Positions 11,970-23,962 of a stretch of DNA of 64,000 bases are shown here, in pieces. The stretch spans positions 88,155,889 through 88,219,888 of the forward strand of contig CM057829.1 in the NCBI GenBank assembly GCA_030068075.1. The letters run 5' to 3'. Source of the DNA: Paguma larvata (Eukaryota > Chordata > Mammalia > Carnivora > Viverridae). The notes beneath the pieces are model-generated. The model saw nothing but the letters and a program-made list of their open reading frames with translations, had not been told where the DNA came from and did no database searches. Every line of letters starts with the position of its first letter. Position 1 is the stretch's first letter. Position numbers and translations under genes: made by a program.

Positions 11970-14900
11970 AAATTTTTAAATCTAAGTTAGTTAACATACA
12001 GTGTAATAATGATTTCAGAAATAGAATTTAGTGATTCATCACTTACATATAACACCCAGTGCTCATCCCAATAAGTGTCCTTCTTAATGCCCTTCACCCC
12101 TATAGCCCTCCTGCCCCTCCACCCAACACCCCACCAGCAGCCCTTAGTTTGTTCTCTGTGTTTAAGAGTCTCTTATGGTTTGTCTCCCTCTCTGTTTTTG
12201 TATTAGTTTTAATTTCCTTACCTTATGTTCATCTGTTTTGTATCATAAATTCCACATATGAGTGAAATCATTATTTGTTTTTCTCAGACTGACTTATTTT
12301 GCTTAGCATAATACACTTTAGTTCCATCCATGTTGTTGCAAATGGCAAGATTTCATTCCTTTTGATTGCTGAGTAATACTCTATTGTTTATATATACCAC
12401 ATCTTCTTTATCCATTCATCCATCAGTGAACATTTGGGCTCTTTTCATACTTTGGCTATTTTCAATACTGCTGCTATAAACATTGGGGTGCATGTGCCCC
12501 TTTGAATCAGCACTCCTACATCCTTTGGATAAGTCCCTAGCAGTGCAATTGCTGGGTTATAGGGTAGTTCTATTTTTAATTTTTTGAGGAACCTCCATAC
12601 TGTTTTCCAGAGTGGCTACACCAGTTTGCATTCCCACCAGCAGGGCAAAAAATGTCCTCTTTCTTCGCATCTTCGCCAACATCTAGTGTTGCCCGAGTTG
12701 TTCATTTTAGCCATTCCGACTGGTATGAGGTGGTATCTCATTGTGGTTTTGATTATATTTTCCTGATGATGAGTGATGTTGAGCATTTTTTCATGTGTCG
12801 GTTGGCCATCCGGATGTCTTCTTTGGAGAAGTGTCTATTCGTATCTTTTGCCCATTTCTTCACTGGGTTATTTGTTTTTTGGGTGTTGAGTTTGATAAGT
12901 CCTTCATAGATTTTGGATACTAACCATTTATCTGATATGTCATTTGCAAATATCTTCTCCCATTCTGTTGGTTGTCTTTTAGTTTTGCTGATTGTTCCCT
13001 TCGCTGTGCAGAAACTTTTTATCTTGATGAAGTCCCAATAGTCATTTTTGCTTTTGTTTTCCTTGCCTCTGGAGACATGGCAGGTAAGAAGTTCCTGACA
13101 CCAAGGTTAAAAAAGGTTGTTGCCTGTTTTCTCCTCTAGGATTTTGATGGCTTCCTGACTTACATTTAGGTCTTTCATCCATTTAGAGTTTATTTTTGTG
13201 TATGGCAAAAGAAAGTGGTCCAGATTCATTCTTCTGCATGTTGCTGTCCAGTTTTCCCAACACTGTTTGCTGAAGAGACTGTCTTTATTTCACTGAATCT
13301 TCTTTCCTGCTTTGTCAAAGATTAGTTGGCCATATATTTGTAGGTCCATTTCTGAGTTCTCTGTTCTATCTCATTGATCTTTGTGTCTGTTCTTGTGCCA
13401 GTACCATACTGTCTTAATGATTACAGCTTTGTAATACAGCTTAAATTCTGGAATTATGATGCCTCCAGCTTTTTTTTTTCCTTTTTTTCAGGATTGCTTT
13501 GGCTATTTGGGGTCTTTTGTGGTTCCAGACAAATCTTAGGATTGTTTGTTCTAGCTCTGTGAAGAATGCTGGTGTTACTTTGTTAGGGTTTACATTGAAT
13601 ATGTAGATTGGTTTGGGTAGTATCGACATTTGAACAATATTTGTTCTTCCAATCCATGAGCATGGAACGTTTTTCCTTTTTTTGTGTGTTTTCAGGGTAT
13701 AGAGTTTTCACCTCTTAAGTTAGGTTTATTCTTAGGTATTTTATGGTTTTTGGTGCAATTGTAAATGGGATTGATTCCTTGATTTCTCTTTTTGCTGCTT
13801 CATTATTGGTGTATAGAAATGCAACTGATTTCTGTACATTGATTATATATCCTATGACTTTGCTGAATTCATGTATCAGTTCTAATTTTTTTTTTTTTTG
13901 GTGGTATCTTTTGGGTTTTCCACATAGAATATCATGTTTCTGTGAAGAGTGAAAGTTTGACTTTTTAGTTGCCAATTTGATGCCTTTTATATTTTTGTGT
14001 TGTCTGATTGCTGAGGCTAGGACTTCCAACACAATGTTGAATAACAGTGGTAAGAGTGGACATCTTTGTCATGTTCCTGACCTTAGAGGGAAAGCTCTCA
14101 GTTTTCCCCCATTGAGGATGATATTAGCGGTCGGAGTTTTGTACATGGCCTTTATGACCTTGAGGTATGATCCTTCTATCCCTACTCTCTTGAGGATTTT
14201 TATCAAGAAAGGATGCTATATTTTGTCAAATGTTTTTTCAGCATCTATTGGGGGGATCTTGTGGTTCTTATCCTTTCTTTTATTAATGTGATGTATCACA
14301 ATGATTGATTTGCTGATATTGAACCAGCCCTGCATACCAGGAATAAATCCCACTTGGTCATGGTGAAAAATTCTTTTAATGTATTGTTGGATCCTGTTGG
14401 CTAGTATCTTGTTGAGAATTTTTGCATCCATGTTCATCAGGGAAATTGGTCTGTTGTTCTCCTTTTTAGTGGGGTCTTTGGTTTTGGAATCAAGTCTTCA
14501 AAGAATGAGTTTGGAAGTTTTCCTTCCATTTCTATTTATTAGAACAGCTTCAAAAGAATAGGTGTTAACTCTTCTTTAAATGTTTGGTAGAGGGGGGAGG
14601 GGAAAAATAATGTTTGGTAGAATTCTTCTGGAAGGTCATCTGGCCTTTGACTTTTTTTTGTTGGGAGATTTTTGATTACTGATTATGGGTCTGTTCAAAT
14701 TTTCTATTTCTTCTTAAGTTTGGGTAGTTTACATGTTTCTAGGAATTTGTCTATTTCTTCCAGATTGCCCAATTTGTTGGCATATAATTGCTCATAATAT
14801 TCTCTTATTGTTTGTATTGCTGTGGTTGGTTGTGATCTCTCCTCTTTCATTCTTGATTTTATTTATTTGGGTCCTTTACTTTTTCTTTTTGATCAGTCTG

Positions 14901-15437
14901 GCTAGGGGTTTATTGATTATGTTAATTTTTTTTTTTACTTTGTTTTTAATGTTTAATTTTGTGAGAGAGAGTGAGAGAGAGATAGGAGGAGTGAGAGAGG
15001 GGCAGAGAGAGAGGGAGACACAAATCTGAAGCAGGCTCCAGGCTCTGAGCTGTCAGTATAGAGCCCGATGCGGGGCACACACCCAATAACTTCGAGATCA
15101 TGACCTGAGCCGAAGTCACTACTTAAACGGCTGAGCCACCCAGGTGCCCCTTGATTTTGTTAATTCTTTCAAAGAACAAGCTCCTGGTTTCATTGATCTG
15201 TTCTGGTTTTTTTGTTTGTTTGTTTGTTTTTGTTTTTGAATTTCAATATCATCGGTTTATGCTCTAATCTTTATTATTTCCCTTCTTCTGCTGGTTTTGG
15301 GCTTTATTTGCTCTTCTTTTTCCAGCTCTTTTAGGTGGAAAGTTGGGTTGTGTATTTGAGACCTTTCTTCCTTCTTTATGAAGGCCTGGATTGCTATATA
15401 TTTCCCTCTTATGACGACCTTTGCTGCATCCCAGTGC
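11970..15437 (-). mobile_element. 3.5-kb 5'-truncated carnivore L1, antisense
   Basis: Largest single L1 body in the window apart from the 50-54 kb element. From left it has the 3'UTR (to about 12260), then the reverse of ORF2 through the C-terminal and reverse-transcriptase regions. Minus-strand peptides include [10 protein letters not shown] and [19 protein letters not shown] (13441-13629), LEVLASAIRQ (13715-14032), and [19 protein letters not shown] with [17 protein letters not shown] (14216-14437). The catalytic FADD site near 13945-13960 reads F-T-E followed by a one-base deletion, so the reverse transcriptase is dead. An 18-bp target duplication with one mismatch flanks the element: ATATACTCATATTTTAAA (11952-11969) and ATATACTTATATTTTAAA (15438-15455). 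It lacks the endonuclease domain, ORF1 and 5'UTR. A SINE interrupts it at 14929-15150. Confidence 0.95.
14929..15150 (-). mobile_element. CAN-SINE nested in the 12-15.4 kb L1
   Basis: Complete reverse copy from T tail to GAGCCACCCAGGTGCCCC. The 15-bp target duplication TTGATTATGTTAATT (14914-14928) and TTGATTTTGTTAATT (15151-15165) is L1 ORF2 sequence, which proves that the SINE is younger than the L1. Confidence 0.96.
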
Positions 15438-15570
15438 ATATACTTATATTTTAAATGACTTTTTTGATTTTTTTGTATTCCTCTAGTTGTAGACATTATT
15501 TTTGGCTGCTTGTAGCCAGTTTTCTCTTGCTGCTTACAATATGCTGCTATATGTTGCATATCATTCATTC

Positions 15571-16079
15571 ACTCTAAAGATCAGTCCTATCTAATAGTCA
15601 AATATGTAATTTAAAATTGTTTTCATAGGTGCGTCAAGCAAAATGAAAAGATTCCGGTGTAATGATCTTTAGTGGTTTTTTATTTAACCCAATACAGTAT
15701 ATAAAAATATCACTTCAACATGTAATCAGTATACAAATATTATGATGTATTTTACACTCATTTTTTAACATTAAATCTTTGAAATCTGTTATATATTTTA
15801 CTCTTATCGCACATCTCAATTTCAATGCTGAATTTTTATTAGATACTTGTTCTTTACTTAGATTTCATAAAGTTTACAGTTGAAAATGTAGATTCACATA
15901 TCCAAGTTGTTTCAAATACATTTAAAAGTTTCCCAGTAAACAACTGATATGCATTTTAAATGGAAATAAATTAAAATTAAATAAAATTAAATATTCAATT
16001 CTTCAGTGGCAGTAGCCACATTTCAAGTGCTCAGTAGTCACATGTGGTTGTGACCACCACATTGGTCAACATTGCTGAA
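15571..16079. repeat. hAT-Charlie DNA transposon fossil (MER1 type)
   Basis: Contains TTTTATTTAACCCAATACAG, CATGTAATCAGTATACAAATAT, TTTGAAATCTGTTATATATTTTAC, CGCACATCTCAATTTC and, at the right end, TAGCCACATTTCAAGTGCTC followed by AGTAGTCACATGTGG. This order is that of the non-autonomous MER1-type Charlie elements. It encodes nothing. Terminal repeats are degraded and the exact subfamily is a guess. Confidence 0.6.
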
Positions 16080-16257
16080 GATGCTTACTGAGTACCTATG
16101 ATGTATATGAAGGCATTAGGCTAGAGGCAGATTACAAGACAATGTAATCCCTCAACTGTAGGGGAACTGAGAGGAGTACAAAATATAGTAATGGTCTGAG
16201 AGTAGTTCTTTTCTTCTTCCTATAGAGTAATGTGACTTTGCTGCTGAAAGGACTTTT

Positions 16258-16466
16258 TATTTTTATTTATTTTTTTTAAAAGTTTATTGATTTATTTTGA
16301 GAGAGAGAGCACAAGCAGGAAAGGGTCAGAGAGAGAGGGAGAGAGAGAATCCCTGCACTGACAGTGTGGAGCCTGACTCAGGGCTTGAACCCATGAACCA
16401 TGAGATTGTGACCTGAACTGAAATCAAGAGTCGGGTGCTTAACTGATTGAGTCGCCTAGGCGCCCC
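16258..16466 (-). mobile_element. CAN-SINE, antisense
   Basis: Reverse copy with a degraded head (GAGTCGCCTAGGCGCCCC). Target duplication TGAAAGGACTTTT at 16245-16257 and 16467-16479, 13 of 13 bases identical. Confidence 0.96.
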
Positions 16467-16479
16467 TGAAAGGACTTTT

Positions 16480-17510
16480 AAAAAGTCCTTGGAATCCATG
16501 ACCAAGATGGCTGAAGTTCCTGATAGTCTGCCTGCTCAATAGTGAGGCATTATTTTATATTTGTATGTGTCACATATAAAAAGACTATGCATGATTGTTA
16601 TAATTGTATATGCTTTTATGATCCAATAGAGCCTTTTCCATTTAAACTGTGGCTTTAAACAAATAGTCTAATATTTGCCAATGTGCCATCAGATTTTCTA
16701 ATGTCAAAATGTATGCATTTGTTCATTATTTAAGCCCCCTATTCATATTGTTGTTAACTTCAGATTTCTTATTTCGTCCCTAGTTATTTCATTGAATAAC
16801 TAGCTTATTCTCATTATTTTCTGCTACTGAACCTAATGTTGCACAGAAAAGTTGATTTGTTAATTAGTTTAATCGCCTCTTCTCATAATAGCGGGGTAAG
16901 ATTGGCGGAGGAAGCTTGTTATCAATCTGTGCTACTGGTAAGCAGTAATTATAGATAATGATGCTTTTGTCTTGCCGCATTCTGAAGATTGTCTTGAAAC
17001 CCTCCTCTCTGAATTAGCAAATTGTCTGTCATGTTGAATTCTCTTCTGGTTTCTTCTATAACTCAGCCCCTTCTCTCCCCCCAATGAAACAAAATTGCAG
17101 CTTGTTAGGTAGAAACTCATTTGAAGTCTCAATTTTCTTGAGTATTCAGCCTGACTGGGAAGTGCCAGGTGCTCTGTCATGGCCACAGCATTTGCCTTTG
17201 GCTTAAGGTTTCAACTCAACTGGCATCCTACAAGTCTTTGATTTTTTTCCTTTTGCTTGAAGAGGCAGCGGTTGTCTTGACAGCGGAGCTAAAGCTCTGT
17301 CCTTGTACTTTGATGCACATTGTAGTACAATCTAATAATCAAAGTCATTTGTCAAGAAACAGTGTGTTCACACTTTTCTCTGAAGAGATTGGAATAAATA
17401 GTAGAATTTAAGTGGGTGTAAGCCAGAAATGGCAGCCACTACCACTTTAAAAATGTGCCTGGAATGCAGAGCTCAGAGTAGATTTTAACCAGAACCATAT
17501 CTTTATATTA
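16480..17510. other. Repeat-free tract, candidate conserved non-coding element
   Basis: No transposon is visible in about 1 kb. The centre (16800-17400) has balanced composition and several homeodomain-like TAATTA/ATTAGTTTAAT cores (for example near 16858-16872). Short open frames at 16932-17186 and 17169-17411 have no recognised protein. Function is not shown by the sequence. Confidence 0.35.
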
Positions 17511-17727
17511 GTGGGTCCTCAACGAGGGACAATTTTGACTCCCAGGGGATATTTGGCAACGTCTGGTGATATTTGTCATTTTCATGATTGGAGAAGAAAG
17601 GTGCTACTGCGTCTGGGAGGCAGAGGTCAGGGTGCTGCTAACTACCCTACAATGCATAGGCCAGTCCTCCACAATAAAGAATTGTCTGGCTCAGAATATC
17701 AATAGTGCCAAAGTTGAGAAACCCCTG
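17511..17727 (+). repeat. MER20 (hAT-Charlie MITE)
   Basis: Nearly end-to-end copy: TCCTCAACGAGGGACAATTTTGACTCCCAGGGG, ATATTTGGCAACGTCTGG, CTACCCTACAATGCATAGG, AAAGAATTGTCTGGCTCAGAATATCAATAGTGCC and the terminal GTTGAGAAACCCCTG. MER20 copies are about 220 bp, as here. Some MER20 copies act as enhancers in other mammals, but nothing here shows that this one does. Confidence 0.88.
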
Positions 17728-18469
17728 CTTTGATTAAGAAGGGACCACTGTGGCATATTTGATCCTCTCCTCCTCAAACATTTGTATGGTTTGGGGAATA
17801 GTTCATTCAGTAGAAAAATTGAAATTGCTAAAAGAGTGAATTTCCCATGCCCTATTATGGGAACTCCTTATGGGCAAGAGATAAGGAATAAAAATGGGAA
17901 AAAAACACTCTCATATAATTAAAGTAGAAAAGTGTTTATTTTCTACTTTTGCAGAAATGTAATGGAGGTAATATGCTAAACTGACATGTTTTAAGAGTCA
18001 CCAATAAATTCCCTAATAGAACCATATTCTCTCACCAGCAGGGAGAAATGTGGTTCGTGAATGCAATCAGATATATTTTGGTCAAAAAGGCTGCTTGTAA
18101 TTTTCACTTCTTGAGATTAGACTCCATTTGGGGAAAACCCTAATGTTGTAGTCTTGCATGACCCCACGCCCAATCTAAGCCAGAGCAGCTTGGAGGTTCA
18201 GATATGAATTTATCTTATGAAAGTAAAGGGTTTGTTTGAACAGACACAATTTCTAGGGATATCTTGGACTGAGGTGGATGTCTGGAGTTGTGGATGGGGA
18301 TCTCCTTGAAACCGATAGTCACTGTCCTTTCTCATATATTCTACTGAGCAGTGCTACAAATACAAATGGATTCTTGGCACTTATAGCCTGGCATGTGAAA
18401 ATGGGATGACGTATTTAAAAATATTTATACATCTCCATAGATCAATTTCAGCAAAGAATGATAACTTTA
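17728..18469. other. No gene or repeat recognised
   Basis: Single-copy-looking DNA with no exon, pseudogene or transposon signature that I can see. Confidence 0.45.
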
Positions 18470-18485
18470 TAAAGGAGACATTTCT

Positions 18486-18719
18486 TTTTTTTTTTTTTAA
18501 ATTTTTTAATGTTTATTCATTTTTGAGAGAGAGAGAGAGAGACAGAACAGAGCATTAGCAGGGGAAGGGCAGAGAGAGAGGGAGACACAGAATCCAAAAC
18601 AGGCTCCAGGCTCTGAGCTGTCAGCACAGAGTCTGACGCGGGGCTCGAACCCACAGACTATGAGATCATGACCAGAGCCAAAGCCAGCTGCTTAACAGAC
18701 TGAGCCACCCAGGCACCCC
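18486..18719 (-). mobile_element. CAN-SINE, antisense
   Basis: Full-length copy with T14 tail and head ending GAGCCACCCAGGCACCCC. Perfect 16-bp target duplication TAAAGGAGACATTTCT at 18470-18485 and 18720-18735, indicating a recent insertion. Confidence 0.97.
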
Positions 18720-18735
18720 TAAAGGAGACATTTCT

Positions 18736-19049
18736 AACAGTCTGAGCTCTCTTTCTCTTGAGAGACGGTGAATTTTCTTTCCTTTGCTGCATATTTTCTG
18801 GCTTTATGATCACATGTGGATATTATTATTGCACGGAGTTGAAAATTGTGTTAGATGATTTCTGAGATCCTTTATAAGCCCGTGGTTCTCTGATTCAATG
18901 ATTCTGTGAATTTATCTTTAAGAATTTATAATTTTGCAGCCTCTCAATTCCCAACTCCCCACTCCTCTGTGTATGTACACTTTTCCCTAATTTGGTCTCA
19001 TTTATGGTTCTCTCTGTAATCCTCCAAATGGAATCTCTGTAAATATCTT
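18736..19049. other. No gene recognised
   Basis: Contains a TAGATGATTTCTGAGATCC ... GATTCAATGATTCTGTGAA stretch (18852-18910) that resembles the 3' flank seen in some MIR-family copies. Too weak to call. Confidence 0.35.
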
Positions 19050-19535
19050 CTCTGTCCCTTGCACATACCATGCTCTGTCAGTCTCCCACTCCTGGAATGT
19101 CTTCTGTTCTCCCTTTAAGACTTAGCTCATATGTTACCTTTCATGAAGCTCTTTCCTATTGTTGTAGTCTAAATTAAACGAAATGGTAGTTTCCTTTTCT
19201 TATTTCTCCTATAGCTGTAATCTAGGCTATAGAATATGGGGAAACACATTAATGTCTTCATAAAACTAGATATACCAGCAGAAGATAGATGAACTTCTAC
19301 GGTAACTTCTGTGGTTTCTGTGTTTACTTCTTATGTACGGGCTCTTCACCTCTTTGTAAGTTATAATGATGAGATTACTCAACACTTGATTATAAATTAT
19401 CTCTCAAAAATTTTTGCCTTTTTAATTAAACTCTAAGTTTTCTGGAGCTATGCATTTGCTTTGGTTCTCTTTTTGTGCCTCTTACAGTGCTGGGATCATA
19501 GTAGATGGGCAATAAATGACTTCTAAATTAAATGA
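19050..19535 (+). repeat. L2 3' end fossil, sense, interrupted
   Basis: ATGCTCTGTCAGTCTCCCACTCCTGGAATGTCTTCTGTTC and TTAAGACTTAGCTCATATGTTACC match the L2 3' region. The terminal part reappears at 19430-19535 (ACTCTAAGTTTTCTGGAGC, GTGCTGGGATCATAGTAGATGGGCAATAAATGA). About 240 bp between them is unlike L2 and may be an insertion or decay. Confidence 0.6.
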
Positions 19536-21278
19536 GAGACTGTGGAACCAGGTGACCTGGTAAGCATGGTGTGCCAGTGATTCCACAGAAGAAGGTTTTC
19601 TGCTAGAATGCGTGTGTCAGACGGCTTTTGAGATGTTCCATTCCCTTGTATGAATGATTTGGGAGAAGGTTATGCTTTAGTTGTCTTTTTCATTGTCTTT
19701 TAAGAGTAGAATGAGCAGAATGGGAGCAATAGAGATGGAATAATAGAAATAGCTTAGGAAGAAAAGGAGGGAAAAAAAAACCCAGGGCCGCCAATCTTTT
19801 CTGAATCACGGCAACTTTTTTTCCCATTTCTTTCTTAGAAATGGATGGTAATCTCAAACTGTCAGCCTCTACCTAATTTTTCTTTTCTCTGCCTCTTGAT
19901 GTTTTCTCAGAGCTAGAACGACTGACGCCACAGCTTTCCCATTGTGTCTTAACCATTTAAACCTGTTTTTCCAGAGACAAGGAATGTATATCAGCAATAT
20001 ACATCTGCTATCTTGTGCAGCTTAGAATCGAGCTGTATCATCCTAGATTTTGAATTCACAGTTCACTTTCCGAATCATCTTTTCTACTTCCAGAGTTAGC
20101 TGCTTGCCAAGAACTTGGTGTCTACCGCTCAATCTTTGAGTGCCAATTTTGCCTTTTGGGTGAATTTCTCTCCTACTCAGTTTTGGTCATATTTTCTCAC
20201 GAGTATCATGATTTTCCTTCTAAAATTGTAACTCAACTCTAAACGTTAGCCTAATGACAGGGACACTGTTGTTCTTTGTTTTGTCTTGTTGATACCCATT
20301 GTTCTTCAGGCCTGGAGGCCCCCTTTGTATCCTGACCTAGTTATTGTTTTTTTCTGTGTGCAAGGAGAATCAACTGAGGTATTAGATGCCCATTTATCTT
20401 TTCATAAGTGTTACCTGAGGTCTAGATCTCCTGCCTCTAAGAATCAGACATGGTGTTTCACTGGCCAGTTCAGTGGCTACGTCGATTTCCGTGAGTGTTA
20501 GTTTTGAGTTAGGTCTATAGTGTTTTTCTTGACTCTGGTGACTCACTCATCTGTACATGGTACCTGACTTGAATTATGCTTTATAAACTTAACTTGGTGG
20601 GGGTGGGCTGGTCTGAATGACTTTTGTCATTTACTAAAGAAGTGGGAACTGTTGAGCTATTTTGTCCAAGATTACATGGGATGTTAGTCGATGTTATTTG
20701 AAAAGATGTTTCCATGGTCAAATACTTTTGGGAAACACTGAATTAAACATAGTTAAATGGAGTGTTTAACTGAAATATGACTTTCTATGTGGGAGGCTTG
20801 AATGGCAGCATTTTCCAGTTTTTTGACCATGGAACCATTTCTTTCTGGGACATCTCTTAATAGCTCAGGGAATACTAGTGATCCTTGTAAAATCCATTTT
20901 AGTTTGGTCTGTTTCTTTAAAGAATAATAATCAATTTTGCGTAATAACACTACGTGGTCATTAGGTTTTATAGGCAGAGAGTAAAGCTAGTCCTGTGTGA
21001 ATACAATGGGAATTGAGAATAAATCACAATTAAGCTTGTTCTATGAAAATAATTTACACATTAAGCAAAATATGTATTTATATTTTAATAATCTGTACAT
21101 AAGCTAGAGAGAATAAGAATTTATTTTATAGCAAAAATTCAACAAAAAAAAATCTCTAAGCTAGCTTAATGGCTTGAAAAAGACAGAGGTTCTTTCTTTT
21201 TTTTGATCTCTTTGGTCCTCTGATATAGAAATGAAAGTCTCAGATACTAAATATTTCTTTCTTAGAAGATACTAAAAT
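19536..21278. other. No gene; one weak repeat-like patch
   Basis: About 20700-20900 (CTTTTGGGAAACACTGAATTAAAC ... TTTTGACCATGGAACCATTTC ... CATCTCTTAATAGCTCAGGGAATACTAGTG) resembles old hAT-type MER repeats, but I cannot name it. The remainder shows no exon, pseudogene or transposon. Confidence 0.4.
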
Positions 21279-21396
21279 GGGACACCTGGCTGATTCGGTT
21301 GGTAGAGCATGTGACTCTTGATCTTGGAGTAGTGAGTTCCAATCCAAAGTTGGGAGCAGAATTTACTTAAATTTAAAAACAAAATAAAAAAAAAAA
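21279..21396 (+). mobile_element. Short CAN-SINE of an older type, sense
   Basis: tRNA-like head (GGGACACCTGGCTGATTCGGTTGG, GCATGTGACTCTTGATCTTG) followed directly by TTACTTAAATTT and an A-rich tail, without the polypyrimidine linker of the other copies. This is the short form found across carnivores. Flanking repeat is only GAAGAT, so the boundaries are approximate. Confidence 0.85.
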
Positions 21397-22036
21397 TGAA
21401 GATCCTGGTCTAGAAATCCAGAAATGTTATTCCTCTTAAAATACATATATGTAGCAAATGTGAATATCTTTACAGGGCACACAGAAATTAGAACTGCCAA
21501 ATTTGGCAAATAAAAAATACAGACACCTGGTTAAGTTTGAGATAAACAACAAATAATCTTTAGTATAAGTATGTCCCATGCAATATTCTATCTGGAAACA
21601 CCAGTATAAATCTACTAAAGAGGCCACTTATCCAGTGAGTTTTGTGGCAGAGAAGGGAAAAAATAAAACCCTCACATCTGGCTTTACTCAAATCTATCAG
21701 TCATTCCCAAAACCAGGGATGGAATAAAACAGAAGTAAATCTATTCAGAAGTTTGAACGTTTTAAGGTCTAGAGAGGTTCAACCATTTAGTAATGTGTTT
21801 CCTTTCCCCAGTCTCAGCATTACACTCCTAAACGTGGGCCCTAAAGAGCTACTGTGTAGTCATTTGACTCCCTGAAGTTCTCCAGAGACTGAATCTCCCA
21901 AACTTGGCCCCGGGATCCCCTCATGCAGACATGCGGGCTGCTTGCCACCTCTTCCAAGCATCAGGGCTACTGGATACAGGTCATAAATGAATTAAGAAGC
22001 ATGTGAATAATTACTTTGTGAATAATATTGACACTC
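21397..22036. other. No gene or repeat recognised
   Basis: Short open frames on either strand (21436-21627 minus, 21642-21875 plus) resemble no protein family. Confidence 0.45.
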
Positions 22037-22222
22037 CCGGAGTGCCTGAGTGGCTCAGTTGGTTAAGCATCTGACTTCGGCTCAGGTCATGATCTTGCGG
22101 TTTGAGCCCTGCTTCGGGCTCTGTGCTGACAGCTTGGAGCCTGGACCCTGTTTCAGATTCTGTGTCTCCCTCTCTCTCTGCCCCTCCCCCCCTCTCAAAA
22201 ATAAATAAACATTGAAAAGAAA
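22037..22222 (+). mobile_element. CAN-SINE, sense
   Basis: Complete head (GCCTGAGTGGCTCAGTTGGTTAAGC), linker CTCCCTCTCTCTCTGCCCC and tail AAATAAATAAACATTGAAAAG. A short deletion removes part of the second CT block before the tail. I did not find a clear target duplication. Confidence 0.92.
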
Positions 22223-22409
22223 ATGAAGGTCTGAAAGCTAATCAGGAATGCTTCCTATGGAAGTGGTTTTAGTGCCCTAAATATCACCTTTAATCTTTTC
22301 ATTTCCATTTCCATTCTGCACTTCTTTTTTAGATGTCTGCTCTATACCAGACTTTCCAGCTTCTATCAGAGCTCTTATAGGTTTTTCTTTCCTAAGTGCC
22401 AGTCATCTT

Positions 22410-23040
22410 TTATTTTTATCTTATTATTTTTATTATGTTAATTCTGAATTAGGATATGAAAGGACTCAAGGGGGTCAGGCAAAGGACATGGTCAGGAACA
22501 CCAAATGTGCCTCCGCACTGGGCTCCTTTCAGTGGTATGTGCCTAGCTGCTCGTGTTTGAGTTCCTATAACAAGAACAGTAGTTGAATAGCACATAAGCT
22601 GTCAGCACCATAGAAATCCCAGCAATGCACCCTTTCTTCATATTGACATACTTAAAAAAAGTTTACTTATTCATTTTGAGAGAGAGAGAGTGCTCTTGCG
22701 CACGTGAGGGGGAGAGGCAGAGAGCGCGAGAGTGAATCCCAAGCAGGCTCCATGCTGTCGGTGCAGAGGCCTTGCTGGCTGTATCTCATGATGGTGAGAT
22801 CATGACCTGAACTGAAATCAAGAGTCAGATGCTTAACCAACTGAGCCACCCAAGTATTCTGACATACAGGTACTCATAATACTGATAGTAATCTCTTTGA
22901 AATTCTCCAGCAATGGCTTTGGGGGTGAAATCCCTCATCAGTATCCAGCTTGGCAACTCTCCTAACTTCATATCCATGAGCTGCTTCTCCTTCACTGGTA
23001 CAGATGATGCCGTCCTGGAGTACCGAGTGTCCACTATGCT
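22410..23040 (-). pseudogene. ATP5MFP: Processed pseudogene of ATP synthase subunit f, split by a SINE
   Basis: The parent, ATP5MF (ATP5J2), makes the small membrane subunit f of mitochondrial ATP synthase (about 88-94 residues). The minus strand from 23013 reads with a mutated start (ACG), then SSVPVKEKQ, KLGELPSWILMRDFTPK and AGEFQRDYYQYYEYL; after the SINE (22652-22859) it resumes from 22651 as VNMKKGC, IAGISMVLTAYVLFNYC, and a frame-shifted C-terminus down to the stop at 22529-22531. A probable 3'UTR and A/T-rich tail run to about 22410. The intronless layout across the whole coding region marks a retrocopy. Breaks are the lost ATG, the SINE and a frameshift near the Y-K-E-L-K-H codons. 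Confidence 0.9.
22652..22859 (-). mobile_element. CAN-SINE inserted in the ATP5MF pseudogene
   Basis: Reverse copy with head end GAGCCACCCAAGTATT. Its target duplication TGACATAC (22644-22651 and 22860-22867) is pseudogene coding sequence, so order of events is retrocopy first, SINE second. The head carries an unusual internal change (GTATCTCATGATGGTGAG). Confidence 0.94.
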
Positions 23041-23049
23041 GTGGTGCCC

Positions 23050-23948
23050 AAGGATTACGTTATAGGTTTGTTATTAACTTAGATTTTTTTTCTTCTTGAG
23101 AAAGGGACCATATATATTTTTTCTTTGTAAATTTTTACTACATAGGTGACAATTATAAAACATAACTAATATTTACTATTAGTTTAAGACTGTAGTTTTC
23201 CATAGATAATGATTACTATGGACGAACATGTGTCAGAAAAAAATATTAGGAAAATTAAATTCAGTTAAGTAAAATACTATCATCTGTTCCAAACACTGTG
23301 CTTGATGGGTGGGACACAGATTAATAGAGACAAGAAAAAGTAATTCCTTCTCCCCATCTATTGAGGAAATCTGTAACCAAGTGAGAAGTACCCCCCTTCC
23401 CATTGAAGTAAAAGAGGGAAAATAAATCCTAAACATTGAAAAACAATTCAAAATAGACCATTTGATTGTAATTTAAAATAGTTGTCTTTTGTGTCTTTAT
23501 TTGACCTTTATGGCAAAAATACTGCACATAGAGAGAAGAACTCAATGACAGTCTGGGTACATTAAATGTTACATCTCAGAGATGGAAATCAGTGCCAGCG
23601 TATAATATACTCTATGTGTTTATTTGAGGTCAGACTTGTTCACAAATATGCAAAAGATTTTGCTTGGGTAAGGTAAATAGAATTAAAAAAGTGATAGCAT
23701 ATTAAACTATTCTCACACTTATTGTAAAGTTTGAGGTCTGGGGAAATACAAGAGAGCCCAATATGAAGCTTTTCAAATTATGTGACAAGACATGAGAGAA
23801 TGCAGAGCTTGAAATACACTCTTGAAGTTTCCTGAAGCTCAGGAAGGTGCTCAGTTAGTGAGAGTTTGGACTAGAATTTCAGCGAGATTTATATTCTGCA
23901 CTGTGAGAAAATACATACTTTTTATAACATAAGTTTTCATAAATTTTT
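23050..23948. other. No gene or repeat recognised
   Basis: AT-rich, single-copy-looking DNA up to the next SINE. Confidence 0.45.
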
Positions 23949-23962
23949 TGATGAGCAATTCT

